DNA from: an uncultured Bacilli bacterium | GTDB taxonomy: Bacteria > Bacillota_I > Bacilli_A > RF39 > UBA660 | Assembly: GCA_934183185.1 (NCBI GenBank) | Contig: CAKPSO010000019.1 | Coordinates: forward strand, 1-29,907 | DNA length: 29,907 bases | Direction of reading: 5' to 3' | Part shown: positions 8,236 through 16,875 of the stretch, in pieces | Numbering within the stretch: position 1 is the stretch's first letter | Layout of the letters: every line of letters starts with the position of its first letter | Notes under the pieces: generated by a model | Databases searched by the model: none | What the model saw: only the letters and a program-made list of their open reading frames with translations | Told to the model about the DNA's origin: nothing | Translations under genes and position numbers: made by a program

Positions 8236-10528
8236 ATGGAGTTAAGACAATACGATAGGAAGTCCATACTTCGCCATCCTGATGCCATCTACTATATGCA
8301 AATATTCCTCCAAGGGTTCCATAATTATAGTAACCTCCTCTTAATAGCCATGGATAAGGAGATTGAGATAACATAGCATAATCATTATACCAACTACTAA
8401 CGACATAATCGCAAGTATTAGAGTTCTTTGCAAAGGGACCTAACTCACCAGTTGCATCCCCTAAAATACGAGTATTATATTGAGTATAATAAGTTGTGGT
8501 ATACTTATCCCAATATTTTTTATACTTAGAATCAGTAAAAAAATTAGGATAAAAATTATTAAGTGTACTACCACCAGTTGAACTAATACTAGTACTATAT
8601 GCCGATACATAATCCCATGCTCCACCTGCCGTATCATAAATACCAGTTATATTAGCAGTAGTACTAGCAAGTTTTCCAATATCTGTATTATACATTACAG
8701 TATATGTACCATTAGTATTTAAATTAGTTCCTTCATATCTATTAGCATCTCCAATAGTACAGTTTGAACTAGTTGCATCTTTAGTAGTAGCATATCCAGT
8801 AATGTAATTAGAATTATTATTAAGTTTTATCTCTACATGAGAACCATAATTAGAATGCTGAAGATAAGCCATGGCTCCCCATTCGGTATTTTTCATCATA
8901 TGACTATCTAAATTTCTTTGATAATCATAACTATTTTTAAAAGCATTACCTACTGTTATATATCTCCAACTATATACATTAGGTTTTATTATTATTTTAC
9001 TCGTATCAACACTGTTTACTTGAGAGGCAGTAGTTGATGTAGCACCATCATATCCTGTCTCAAACTTCCCTACCCAAAAGCCATTTGAATCAAAACTAGT
9101 AAATGCTGGATGGGTTAACCAATTACCTTTAGTAGTTCCATTTGATGGAGCTTTATCTTTATTCTCAAATACTACATTGATAGTTTGGGTTTTATCTTGG
9201 AAACTAGTTAAACCAGTATAATTTCCTTCATCAAATATTTGATACTTGAATCTAGGTATCCATACAAAGTATGATTCAATATTATCTTCTGGTATTGTTT
9301 CTCCATTATTATAAGTTTTTGTTTCATCTTTTAATATTACGGCATTGGCCCATTCTTTATTAGCATAACTATACCATTCTTTAGTTATATCTGCTTTACT
9401 TACTGTTCCATCACTAGCTATTTTGATTGGTACTAAATTATTTTTTAATACTGGGTCTGTTCCATTTAATATTGCTTCTTTGTATTTCTTAATTGGCTTG
9501 TCTACTTTTACTAAAGTAATTCTAGCATAACCATTACCTTGTTTACTACAGTTTTCAGTTGGGGTTTGGCTTATACAAGTGGTTGATACTGTTTTGGTTG
9601 AAACTTCAGCTGATTCTTCACAATTATAACAGTACATTACTTTATTAGTTAGAATAGAATTCCCAATGTAGCCTGATCCACCGCCTCCACCAATAAACAT
9701 TCCGCCTCCACCACCGTAGAAGCCACCGCCTCCGCCTATTGCTGAAGTATAACCTCCTGTTCTTGTATATGAACCTCCCTGACCATATGAACCTGCAGTA
9801 GATCCGCTTTCAGTATTATGTGTTCCTGCTAAGCCACCTGATGTTTGAGTACCTCCTGTTGGTTTAACGTAATTCCAAACCGTTTCTATTTTATCCAAGC
9901 TACTTCCTAAATATCCGCCGGCACTTCCACCGTTAGCCATATGATAATCAGCTGTGCTACAATACCTTTCTGAGGCTCCACCACCTCCGCCAGATACGAT
10001 AAATAAACTACTTTTTTCTACATCCTTTAGTATACCTGAAGTAAGGGCAATATGAGTTGCACCTCCACCAGATGATGCATAATTACTGCAACTTTCTTTT
10101 ATTACATAAGCATCTCCACCACCGTTGTATCCTCCTGGAATTACTGGTGAAAAATCATTTACGGTATTTCCTAATCCTCCTACATTAACATATAATTTAT
10201 CATTTTCTTTAATAGATGCTGTTCCAGATGAGTATCCACCATATCCTCCCTTATATTCTTCATTATATGAGCCACCCTGAGCTCCCCATGTTTCTAGTTT
10301 ATATTCACCATCACATGGTACAGTAAAAGTTTGTTCACTTCCTGTATAATCAAAGTTCCAAGTAGTTCCATCTTCATACTCGCATGAAGAATATACTCCT
10401 GTTACTAATTTATTTTCTACTTTTCCTTTTTCTTCAAACGAAAAAAGAGCATATGATGATGTTAACACCAATGCTACTATCGATATTATTAGTACTAATA
10501 ACATAATTACTTTATATTCTCTCTTCAT
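8234..10528 (-). CDS. Large surface protein: Gly-rich domain plus C-terminal FGE/SUMF1-like lectin-fold domain (paralogue A)
   Basis: A 764-residue protein. A basic start and hydrophobic segment (about 7-30) end in SSYALFSFEEKG, a SipW/TasA-like export or anchor signal. Residues about 55-345 form a Gly-rich domain (FTVPCDGEYKLETWGAQGG, then THIALTSG, IVSGGGGG and GGGGGFYGGGGG), like PF12810-type repeats. After a linker, about 430-764 contain FVWIPRFKYQIFD, FWVGKFETGYDGA, MMKNTEWGA, GIYDTAGGAWDYV and a terminal PWLLRGG...YRIVLTP, the layout of formylglycine-enzyme-like C-type-lectin folds, probably ligand-binding. It lacks LPXTG. The sortase gene lies upstream and a poly-G promoter element precedes it. 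Its N-terminus is nearly identical at DNA level to paralogue B (21970-24267), while the C-terminal 40 residues are very different. Confidence 0.8.
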   Translation of the reverse strand: MKREYKVIMLLVLIISIVALVLTSSYALFSFEEKGKVENKLVTGVYSSCEYEDGTTWNFDYTGSEQTFTVPCDGEYKLETWGAQGGSYNEEYKGGYGGYSSGTASIKENDKLYVNVGGLGNTVNDFSPVIPGGYNGGGDAYVIKESCSNYASSGGGATHIALTSGILKDVEKSSLFIVSGGGGGASERYCSTADYHMANGGSAGGYLGSSLDKIETVWNYVKPTGGTQTSGGLAGTHNTESGSTAGSYGQGGSYTRTGGYTSAIGGGGGFYGGGGGMFIGGGGGSGYIGNSILTNKVMYCYNCEESAEVSTKTVSTTCISQTPTENCSKQGNGYARITLVKVDKPIKKYKEAILNGTDPVLKNNLVPIKIASDGTVSKADITKEWYSYANKEWANAVILKDETKTYNNGETIPEDNIESYFVWIPRFKYQIFDEGNYTGLTSFQDKTQTINVVFENKDKAPSNGTTKGNWLTHPAFTSFDSNGFWVGKFETGYDGATSTTASQVNSVDTSKIIIKPNVYSWRYITVGNAFKNSYDYQRNLDSHMMKNTEWGAMAYLQHSNYGSHVEIKLNNNSNYITGYATTKDATSSNCTIGDANRYEGTNLNTNGTYTVMYNTDIGKLASTTANITGIYDTAGGAWDYVSAYSTSISSTGGSTLNNFYPNFFTDSKYKKYWDKYTTTYYTQYNTRILGDATGELGPFAKNSNTCDYVVSSWYNDYAMLSQSPYPWLLRGGYYNYGTLGGIFAYSRWHQDGEVWTSYRIVLTP
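8237..8390 (-). other. Divergent C-terminal cassette of paralogue A (VR-equivalent, not GC-rich)
   Basis: The last roughly 50 codons align without gaps to the putative variable cassette of paralogue B over the final 38 residues (WLLRGG to VLTP) and share the terminal gtcttaactccata. Here, however, codons are AT-rich (aga gga ggt), with ATG, TTA and CAA at exposed positions. It therefore does not fit the same template as cassette B. It could be an older variable region, one served by another template, or ordinary divergence. Confidence 0.35.
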
Positions 10529-10629
10529 AATAGATCACTACTTTCTATAGTTTTACTATTATGATTGTATCATAATTACCCCCCCCCCAAGTCAAGCCTG
10601 GGGTTGGGGAAATTTTACTAATTGTGAAC
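10303..10629 (-). repeat. Long direct repeat A: promoter plus 5' coding region
   Basis: About 327 nt matching 24042-24368 at a constant offset of 13739. I count only two mismatches by eye. It spans the end of the upstream spacer, the poly-G promoter, the 5' UTR and roughly the first 75 codons of the surface protein. This points to recent duplication or ongoing gene conversion. Confidence 0.9.
10564..10612 (-). promoter_or_regulatory. Poly-G spacer promoter element, copy 2
   Basis: TTGACT (10595-10590), T, ten G (10588-10579), TATGAT (10574-10569) and TACAAT (10569-10564). Spacers are 15 or 20 as in the other copies. TATGAT-ACA-ATCATA forms an inverted repeat over the -10. The upstream CCCCAACCCC can pair with the G tract. 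The first start codon is 36 nt beyond the -10. Confidence 0.7.
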
Positions 10630-10647
10630 TTTTTATAATTTTGTAAA

Positions 10648-11352
10648 TTATATTTTCTTTCCTACCACTAATAAATATGAATCACTAGGATTATAATAAC
10701 ATGTCTGTAAAATTATAATATCATCATTAATACTTATATCTTGATTAGTATTATAAATAGAATTATCCTTTATGAATTTCAAATGACTTTTCCATTCATC
10801 TATACTAAAATTTAACTTCATATGTTGATAGTCCTCCTTTACTATCATAATAGAAAAAATATTATAAGTATATTTTTTGTTTTCTAACTCCAGTTCTATC
10901 TTCTTATGAGTTTCATAAAATGACGAATCTAAATAGCTTTCTAGCACATGAAACTCAGTATTAATACTCTTAGAATTATGCCCATATATTAATATTTTCT
11001 TATCGTCAATGTTATTTCTATAATCCATGAATGTACTACCAACTTTATCTATTTGCTTATACAAATTATGATCTAAATAATAGTCATTATCTCCTGCCTT
11101 AACCACAATACTTTCTAAGTCAGTATTTTCTATTCTTAATACTGCTACTATATCACTATTATTATAACGGGTTCTAAGTTCATCAATATTGTTATTAGTA
11201 GACACAACCTCCCCATTTACACTACTGATATTTCCACTATTTACTATTCCTTTATTTTTTACTATCTCATCATCCACTACCGGTAAATTATAAATTACTA
11301 ATAAAAGAAATAAAAACCCACATACAACACAATACTTTTTTAAATTATTCAT
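10648..11352 (-). CDS. Class B-like sortase lacking the usual catalytic Arg
   Basis: Sortases are membrane-anchored transpeptidases that attach surface proteins or build pili. The N-terminal helix is at about residues 7-22. The catalytic domain has STFMDYRN, IYGHNS (His125), a FHVLESYLDSSFYETH segment typical of class B enzymes, YNIFSIMIV and ILQTCYY (Cys218). The Arg expected about eight residues after the Cys is Tyr226 (YNPSDSYLLVVGKKI), so activity may be altered. ATG at 11352 overlaps the preceding gene by eight bases and gives a normal N-terminus. An in-frame ATG at 11388 would add 12 residues lying in the upstream gene. It is co-transcribed with 11345-12499 and sits just upstream of surface protein A. 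Confidence 0.8.
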   Translation of the reverse strand: MNNLKKYCVVCGFLFLLLVIYNLPVVDDEIVKNKGIVNSGNISSVNGEVVSTNNNIDELRTRYNNSDIVAVLRIENTDLESIVVKAGDNDYYLDHNLYKQIDKVGSTFMDYRNNIDDKKILIYGHNSKSINTEFHVLESYLDSSFYETHKKIELELENKKYTYNIFSIMIVKEDYQHMKLNFSIDEWKSHLKFIKDNSIYNTNQDISINDDIIILQTCYYNPSDSYLLVVGKKI

Positions 11353-12499
11353 CGCAACTAGTCTTTGGAGGTAGTGGATACTCATCATTTACTACTGATT
11401 CTTGTATAACAGGTTTTTCTTTAACAGTTTCATCATCTATTACTGGTTCTTCAATAATCTTATTTTCTTTAGCTAACTTAAATTCTAAATAAAATCCAAT
11501 GTAATATCCCTGATACATATTAGTCATATACTTACCATTTATATATACATGAGGCATCTGAAAAGTTTTAACAGTATTAGTATCAATACTATTTAAACTA
11601 CTATTTAATAAATTATTAGCATTAGTATAAGATAATTCCTTTCTCATATATGAACCAACACTATAATTTTCACTATTTTCATCATTAATATCTACATTTG
11701 CAAAAGTAAAACTAAATAATTTATTATATAAATAGTTATATGCTAGTTCTATTACTTCTTTATTAGTCTCCCTAAATGCTTTACTATAGTTACCATTAAA
11801 TAATTCACTAATAGCCTGGCATGGTAAGTCTTCTAATACTTTAGCATTAGTCTTATATTTTTTATTATAAAAGTCTAAATAGTATTTATTTAAGTCTTTA
11901 CTACCATTTGGATATTTATCTTTATCAATAACTTTATCTATTTCTGAATCTTGTAACATTAAAGCTGTAATCTTGGTAGTAGAATTAACTCCATACAAAC
12001 TTTGTAGTGCTGTATTTTTAGTACGATAAAAGCTTATCTGTTCTCTTATTTTAGTATCTGTAAATGTATATGCATCTGCTACATGACTTCCTATTTCTAA
12101 ATCAGTATATGAATCAAAATCTTCAGTACTTAGAATAAATGAATTATCTACGTAATGATAATTATTTTTAGATTTATTTTCAATATTAATAACGAAAATA
12201 TCATCATCACCAGGCATAGAAGAGTTATTCATATAACCATTAGGTACAATAGTTATACTATCTTCATCAAAATTATCAGGTATTGTATAAGTAATAGTAT
12301 ATTTCTTTCTATTTTTACTAGTTCCATCATCAATACTAGTAACATCCATATCACTTTCTGCAATACCTGTTGTAGTATTAGTCATCTTGTTCTGTGCTGT
12401 CCTCCATTTACTATTAGTTAATGCAAAAACATTCATACTAGAAAACATAATACTTATTATAAATATCGTTACCACTAACTTCTTAATTTTTTCTTTCAT
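11345..12499 (-). CDS. Secreted protein of unknown function ending in an LPPKT-like motif
   Basis: A 384-residue protein with a signal peptide (about residues 1-26, cleavage likely after NVFA). The body is Asn/Asp/Lys/Tyr-rich with mixed secondary structure (for instance FQMPHVYINGKYMTNMYQGYYIGFYLEF). The tail is rich in Glu/Val/Pro and ends YPLPPKTSCDE. The LPPKT resembles a sortase sorting motif, but no hydrophobic segment or basic tail follows. Its stop overlaps the sortase start, so the two are translated together and probably act together; it could be a sortase partner or substrate. I recognise no family. Confidence 0.6.
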   Translation of the reverse strand: MKEKIKKLVVTIFIISIMFSSMNVFALTNSKWRTAQNKMTNTTTGIAESDMDVTSIDDGTSKNRKKYTITYTIPDNFDEDSITIVPNGYMNNSSMPGDDDIFVINIENKSKNNYHYVDNSFILSTEDFDSYTDLEIGSHVADAYTFTDTKIREQISFYRTKNTALQSLYGVNSTTKITALMLQDSEIDKVIDKDKYPNGSKDLNKYYLDFYNKKYKTNAKVLEDLPCQAISELFNGNYSKAFRETNKEVIELAYNYLYNKLFSFTFANVDINDENSENYSVGSYMRKELSYTNANNLLNSSLNSIDTNTVKTFQMPHVYINGKYMTNMYQGYYIGFYLEFKLAKENKIIEEPVIDDETVKEKPVIQESVVNDEYPLPPKTSCDE

Positions 12500-12570
12500 T
12501 TTATCATCCTCTCTATTCTTATAGTAATATCTTATTACTTCAGGATGACTAAAAATGTCTAATTATAATC

Positions 12571-12605
12571 AGAAAAAGAAAAAATAATACCTAACTGATA
12601 TTATT
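12571..12605 (-). terminator. Terminator after miaA
   Basis: A 7-bp AATAATA/TATTATT stem (12599-12605 with 12583-12589) and a 9-nt loop, followed on the minus strand by a long T-rich run. It starts at the miaA stop. The stem is AT-only, so moderate strength. Confidence 0.55.
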
Positions 12606-13467
12606 TATTTTCTATATATTTATATACTTCATTTACTGTTTTACTAAAATCTTCATAATTAGTATTAAACCACTTAACATTCATTTGATTATTAAAGAAA
12701 GTATATTGACGTTTAGCATATCTTCTAGAATTTCTTTTTATTAATTCTACTGCTTCTTCTAGTGAAATATTACCATCAAAATATTGGTATAATTCTTTAT
12801 AGCCTATACCTGTTTCTATAGCTTTAGTATAAATATGTCTATTATAAAATGATTTTACCTCTTCTAGCAATCCATCTTTAATCATATCTTCTACTCTATC
12901 ATTAATTTTTTTATAAAGTATATCTCTTGGGGCAGTAAGTCCTATTACTTTGAAATCATATAACTTTTTATTACCATTAGTTTCTATTTTTATATTAGAA
13001 TCAAGTTTATTAAGTTGAGCAATTAATCTTCTACGATTATTAATATGACTGCAAGGGACTTGATTATAACCTTCTATTTTTTTAATTATATCTAAATTAG
13101 ATAAATCTTGATACTCATGCCATTCTATTTTTGGAAAACTATAATCATATAAGGCTGCTCTAATATATAATCCAGTACCACCAACTATAATTATATTTTT
13201 ACCTTTTTTCTGTAGTTCATCTATCTTACTTCTGCAATCTTTTTGGTAATCTGCAACTGTATAAACATCTTCTATTTCACAGATATCAAATAAATGATGG
13301 CAAATATTTTCTTTTTCTTCTTCTTTTACTTTAGCTGTTCCAATATCCAAGTCCTTATAAACTTGCATACTATCTGCGTTAATTACTTCAGCATGATATT
13401 TTTTAGCTAATTCTATACTAAGTTTAGTTTTACCAACCCCTGTAGGTCCAACAATTACTATTATCAT
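12601..13467 (-). CDS. miaA: tRNA dimethylallyltransferase
   Basis: MiaA transfers a dimethylallyl group to A37 of tRNAs that read UNN codons. Signatures present are the P-loop GPTGVGKT at the N-terminus, INADSMQVYKDLDIGTAK, HHLFDI, the IIVGGTGLYI segment, NNRRRLIAQL and RYAKRQYTFFNN near the C-terminus. Its 288 residues are slightly below the usual 300-315. It follows the unknown gene at 13480 by 12 nt in a mutL-unknown-miaA unit; mutL and miaA are also close neighbours in many bacteria. Confidence 0.95.
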   Translation of the reverse strand: MIIVIVGPTGVGKTKLSIELAKKYHAEVINADSMQVYKDLDIGTAKVKEEEKENICHHLFDICEIEDVYTVADYQKDCRSKIDELQKKGKNIIIVGGTGLYIRAALYDYSFPKIEWHEYQDLSNLDIIKKIEGYNQVPCSHINNRRRLIAQLNKLDSNIKIETNGNKKLYDFKVIGLTAPRDILYKKINDRVEDMIKDGLLEEVKSFYNRHIYTKAIETGIGYKELYQYFDGNISLEEAVELIKRNSRRYAKRQYTFFNNQMNVKWFNTNYEDFSKTVNEVYKYIENK

Positions 13468-13479
13468 AACAAACTCCTT

Positions 13480-14049
13480 TTACATGTCAGTAGCGCTATA
13501 AGCAAGTATTAAACACTTATCACAATGATTTTTATGTGAATAGCATCTAAAATCAACATGTCTTTTACGTAATATTTCTTCTAAATGATATAATCTTTCT
13601 TTATTTTCCTTATAAAATATTGAGTTAGGATTATCACATACTCCTACAACAAAACTACCATTATTTATCTTACTTAAAGCTATTTCCTCGGTATTATGAT
13701 AAAAACCATTACTAATATAACAATTCTCATTAACTACTAGTTTTTCTCTACCCTCATTAGGCAAATAAATAGTTCCATATCCTGATAAAAGTGTTTTACC
13801 TCTATGCTCTAAGCAATCAGAAACATTAACCAAATCATAGCTCATAACTGTTTCAAATATATGATCAGATTTTTTAACCAAATGATAATAATCAACAGCC
13901 TTTGCAAAACTCAAATTATTTTTTTCATATTTATGCAGAAATAATCTATAGTTATCAAAGTTAGGGTACCATGACCCATTTTCATACTTTCTAAATAAAC
14001 TACTATCTTGCAATTCTTCTAAAATATAACGTGAAATTAATATATCCAT
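13480..14049 (-). CDS. Conserved-looking hypothetical protein between mutL and miaA
   Basis: A 189-residue protein without signal peptide or membrane segments, so probably cytoplasmic. It contains several Tyr/Asn/His-rich stretches and, near the C-terminus, HKNHCDKC (a CxxC with adjacent His), a possible metal site. The start ATG follows GGGGG with a short spacer. Spacing (21 nt after mutL, 12 nt before miaA) makes it part of that operon, suggesting tRNA or DNA metabolism only by association. No family recognised. Confidence 0.6.
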   Translation of the reverse strand: MDILISRYILEELQDSSLFRKYENGSWYPNFDNYRLFLHKYEKNNLSFAKAVDYYHLVKKSDHIFETVMSYDLVNVSDCLEHRGKTLLSGYGTIYLPNEGREKLVVNENCYISNGFYHNTEEIALSKINNGSFVVGVCDNPNSIFYKENKERLYHLEEILRKRHVDFRCYSHKNHCDKCLILAYSATDM

Positions 14050-14070
14050 TATAATACCCCCAAATAATAG

Positions 14071-15852
14071 TTACATAGCTCTTTTAAACAATTTCTCTAA
14101 ATCATATTTTGAATAAGTAATAATCGTTGGTCTTCCATGTGGACAAGTAAATGGATTCTTGCAGTTTCTAAGTCTATCTAGAAGTACTTCCATATCAGCT
14201 AGTGTTATATGATCATTAGCTTTAATAGATGCTTTACATGCTACTGTTGCAGCTATATGATCCAAAAATCTATCCATTTTAAAATCCTCTTTAGCTATAA
14301 TTATATCAATTATTTTACGTATTGCCTGTTCTGTATTAGCTTTCATTAACCATAAAGGTATAGCCCTAATCACAATAGTTTGAAAGCCAAACTCTTCAAA
14401 GTCAAATCCAAGTTTATCTAATAAATCAAAATTTTCCCTTAAAATAATATATTCATTACTAGGATACTCTAAAGTTATTGGTACTAATAAATCTGTCTTT
14501 TTAGGAACTGGATTACTTAGTTCTTCTAAGTAATATTCATAATTAATTCTTTCATTAGCAGCATGTTGATCTATTATAAACATACCATCTTCATTTTCCG
14601 CAATTATATAAGTAGCATGTACTACACCTACCGGATACATCTTCTTTATACGATGAACTTCTTCTTTTATTTCTATATTATCTATTTTTTCAGGAAAGAT
14701 TTTAGTTTCCTCGTTTACTTCAAATGATAACTGCATTTTTTCAAACTCTTTAAATTCTTCCTCTTTTTTATTAGCATCAAATTCTTCATAAGTCTTTGGA
14801 ACATAATTAGTACTAATTTTAACCTCACTATCTTCTATCTTAGTTTCAAGTGAAGCATCTGGTATTAAAGTTAGTTTTTCTAATTTATCAGTAATAAGTT
14901 TAGTAACTAATTCTTTTAAAGTATCAAATTTAGAAAACTTAATATCCATTTTTGTAGGATGGATATTAACATCTATTAATATTGGATCAACTTCTATCTT
15001 TAACACAATAATAGGGTACTTGTCTTGAGGTATATAAGTGTGATAACTATCAGTAATAGTTCTTATTAAATCATTATTCTTAATAACCCTTCCATTTACT
15101 AAGGTAGTAATAGAATTCCTATTACTTTTCATTAATTCCGGATATGATATATACCCCTCTACCTGATAATCATCATTTTCCCCTTTGACTTCAATCATTT
15201 TCTTAGTAACTGTTAATCCATATATATCATTAATAACTTTTAATAGTCTCCCACTACCATCTGTATTTAAAAGTATTTTTTCATTATTAGTTAAAATAAA
15301 TTTAATATCTGGGTAACTTAATGCCATTTTATTGACATACTCAGTAATATAAGCTAATTCTGTATAAAGGCTCTTCAAATATTTTAAACGAACTGGAGTA
15401 TTATAAAATAAATCTTTTACTAAAATAGATGTTCCTTTTCTAAGATCAGAGTTACCTGCTGATACTATTTTACCTGCATTTAGCTGTAATTCTGTTCCTG
15501 TTATGCCATTACTTGTCTTTAGTGTAACACATGATACAGAAGCTATTGATGGTAAAGCTTCTCCACGAAATCCCAAGCTGTTAATATTATAAAGGTCATC
15601 TTCATCCAACAGCTTACTAGTTGCATGTCTAGAAAAAGCAAGTATAGCATCATCTTTATCCATGCCTATCCCGTTATCAGTTACTTTTATACTCTTAACG
15701 CCAGAATCTTCTAGGTCAATTTTAATTTCTGTAGCTTTTGCATCAATTGCATTTTCTACTAATTCTTTTACTACATTCATACATTTTTCTACTACTTCAC
15801 CAGCAGCAATCTTATTAGCTAATATTTCATCCATTACATGGATTTTTCCCAT
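14071..15852 (-). CDS. mutL: DNA mismatch repair protein MutL
   Basis: MutL couples mismatch recognition by MutS to strand incision. The N-terminal GHKL ATPase domain has IAAGEVVE, ELVENAIDA, TDNGIGM, RHATSKL and GFRGEALPSIASV. A variable acidic linker (about 335-405) precedes a C-terminal domain with the endonuclease-type metal motif DQHAANERINYE, plus ACKASIK and CPHGRPT. The nicking function therefore seems intact, as in Bacillus. Its 593 residues are normal. No mutS is adjacent. It is potentially relevant to the poly-G tracts nearby, because mismatch repair limits slippage in homopolymers. Confidence 0.96.
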   Translation of the reverse strand: MGKIHVMDEILANKIAAGEVVEKCMNVVKELVENAIDAKATEIKIDLEDSGVKSIKVTDNGIGMDKDDAILAFSRHATSKLLDEDDLYNINSLGFRGEALPSIASVSCVTLKTSNGITGTELQLNAGKIVSAGNSDLRKGTSILVKDLFYNTPVRLKYLKSLYTELAYITEYVNKMALSYPDIKFILTNNEKILLNTDGSGRLLKVINDIYGLTVTKKMIEVKGENDDYQVEGYISYPELMKSNRNSITTLVNGRVIKNNDLIRTITDSYHTYIPQDKYPIIVLKIEVDPILIDVNIHPTKMDIKFSKFDTLKELVTKLITDKLEKLTLIPDASLETKIEDSEVKISTNYVPKTYEEFDANKKEEEFKEFEKMQLSFEVNEETKIFPEKIDNIEIKEEVHRIKKMYPVGVVHATYIIAENEDGMFIIDQHAANERINYEYYLEELSNPVPKKTDLLVPITLEYPSNEYIILRENFDLLDKLGFDFEEFGFQTIVIRAIPLWLMKANTEQAIRKIIDIIIAKEDFKMDRFLDHIAATVACKASIKANDHITLADMEVLLDRLRNCKNPFTCPHGRPTIITYSKYDLEKLFKRAM

Positions 15853-15943
15853 ACTATCACTTCATTTCTAGCCCTATTATACAATATTATAAAAAGAAAA
15901 AAAAGAGAAAATAATTACTAGATTTCCCTTACGCTTAATATAA

Positions 15944-16534
15944 TCAAATAATTTTTTGATATCCAGTATCGTCAAGTCCATTATTGTGTAAAATTATTTT
16001 CTCCTTAATACCAGTAATTTTCTGTATAACTTCTTTTCTTGTTAGGGAAAATGTTTGCATTAAAAATTCTATATAATCATAACCACTTTCAATTCCTTTA
16101 GACATTTCCAATAAGAAATATTGTTCATCAGCTGATAAGTAAAAATAGTTTTGGATAAACTGATTTACCTCATTATCTTCTTGATAAGAATATTTTTGTA
16201 TATTATTTATTTTTTCAAAGTCTACTGTTTTTGCAGAATTAAATAAACTTTTACAAGTTAATTTTAAATATCGAAATAAAAGTGGATAAAGTTTTTCTGT
16301 TTTCCCATAATTAATAAAAAATGCACCGCATTTATTCATTAAAGAATCTAATACAAAATCATAAACATCATCGTACTTAAAAAAAGAATGTTCTTTTAGA
16401 AAAGAATTTGTTACTAAATCAATAATATCTAAAATTTGATTTTGATAAAAAGTAAAATCTTCTTTTCTAATAGGAATGTTATTACCTATCCATAAATAAT
16501 TAAGTTCTTTTCTTCTAGTATTTTCAAAATAGTA
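15944..16534 (-). pseudogene. Open frame with no normal start; probable frameshifted continuation of the 16486-16842 gene
   Basis: The frame is open from the stop at 16537-16535 to TGA at 15946-15944. The first ATG is at 16339, yet the sequence before it already reads as ordinary protein (RKEDFTFYQNQILDIIDLV, then FKYDDVYDFVLDSL) and has no ribosome site. The C-terminal part (SADEQYFLLEMSKGIESGYDYI to SLTRKEVIQKITGIKEKI) is helical and could be an HTH or sigma-factor-like segment; this is only a visual impression. It overlaps the end of the repeat protein in another frame, so one ancestral gene broken by an indel is the simplest reading. Translation from 16339 as a separate 131-residue protein is the alternative. 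Confidence 0.5.
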
Positions 16535-16842
16535 CTAATATTCTTACTGTTTCCTAGAGCTAAAATGCTGGGACACTGGGAAACTAAATCCATTAAGTTC
16601 TTTTCTTCTAGTATTTTCAAAATATCACTAATATTCTTACTATTCCCTTGGGCTAAAATGCTAGGACATTTATTCAATAAAAATAATAAATCATATGACT
16701 TCAATATCTTAATAATTTCAGTAATATTATCAATGTTTCCTTTTATATATAATGTTTTTAATCGTTTTTTTAAAAAATCGTCCACTTCGCTACAAGTCAA
16801 ATTATCTAATAATACCGTTTTTAGTTGTTCCTCTGTTATCAT
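16486..16842 (-). CDS. 31-residue helical repeat protein (mTERF-like spacing), possibly truncated
   Basis: A 118-residue product. After a 35-residue lead it has repeats of exactly 31 residues, each with an NISDILKILEEKNL helix and a CPSILA turn: about two and a half units, the last cut off by LIIYG and a stop. The DNA of the last two units is also a direct repeat with a 93-nt period (16500 and 16593), which can expand or contract. Helical repeats ending in a CPSIL-type turn resemble mTERF-like or other alpha-solenoid scaffolds that bind nucleic acid or protein. The stop falls inside a repeat and a plausible continuation lies in another frame (15944-16534), so this may be the front half of a broken gene. 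Confidence 0.55.
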   Translation of the reverse strand: MITEEQLKTVLLDNLTCSEVDDFLKKRLKTLYIKGNIDNITEIIKILKSYDLLFLLNKCPSILAQGNSKNISDILKILEEKNLMDLVSQCPSILALGNSKNISTILKILEEKNLIIYG

Positions 16843-16875
16843 AGATATTCCCCCTGTTAAATGTTACTTATATTA

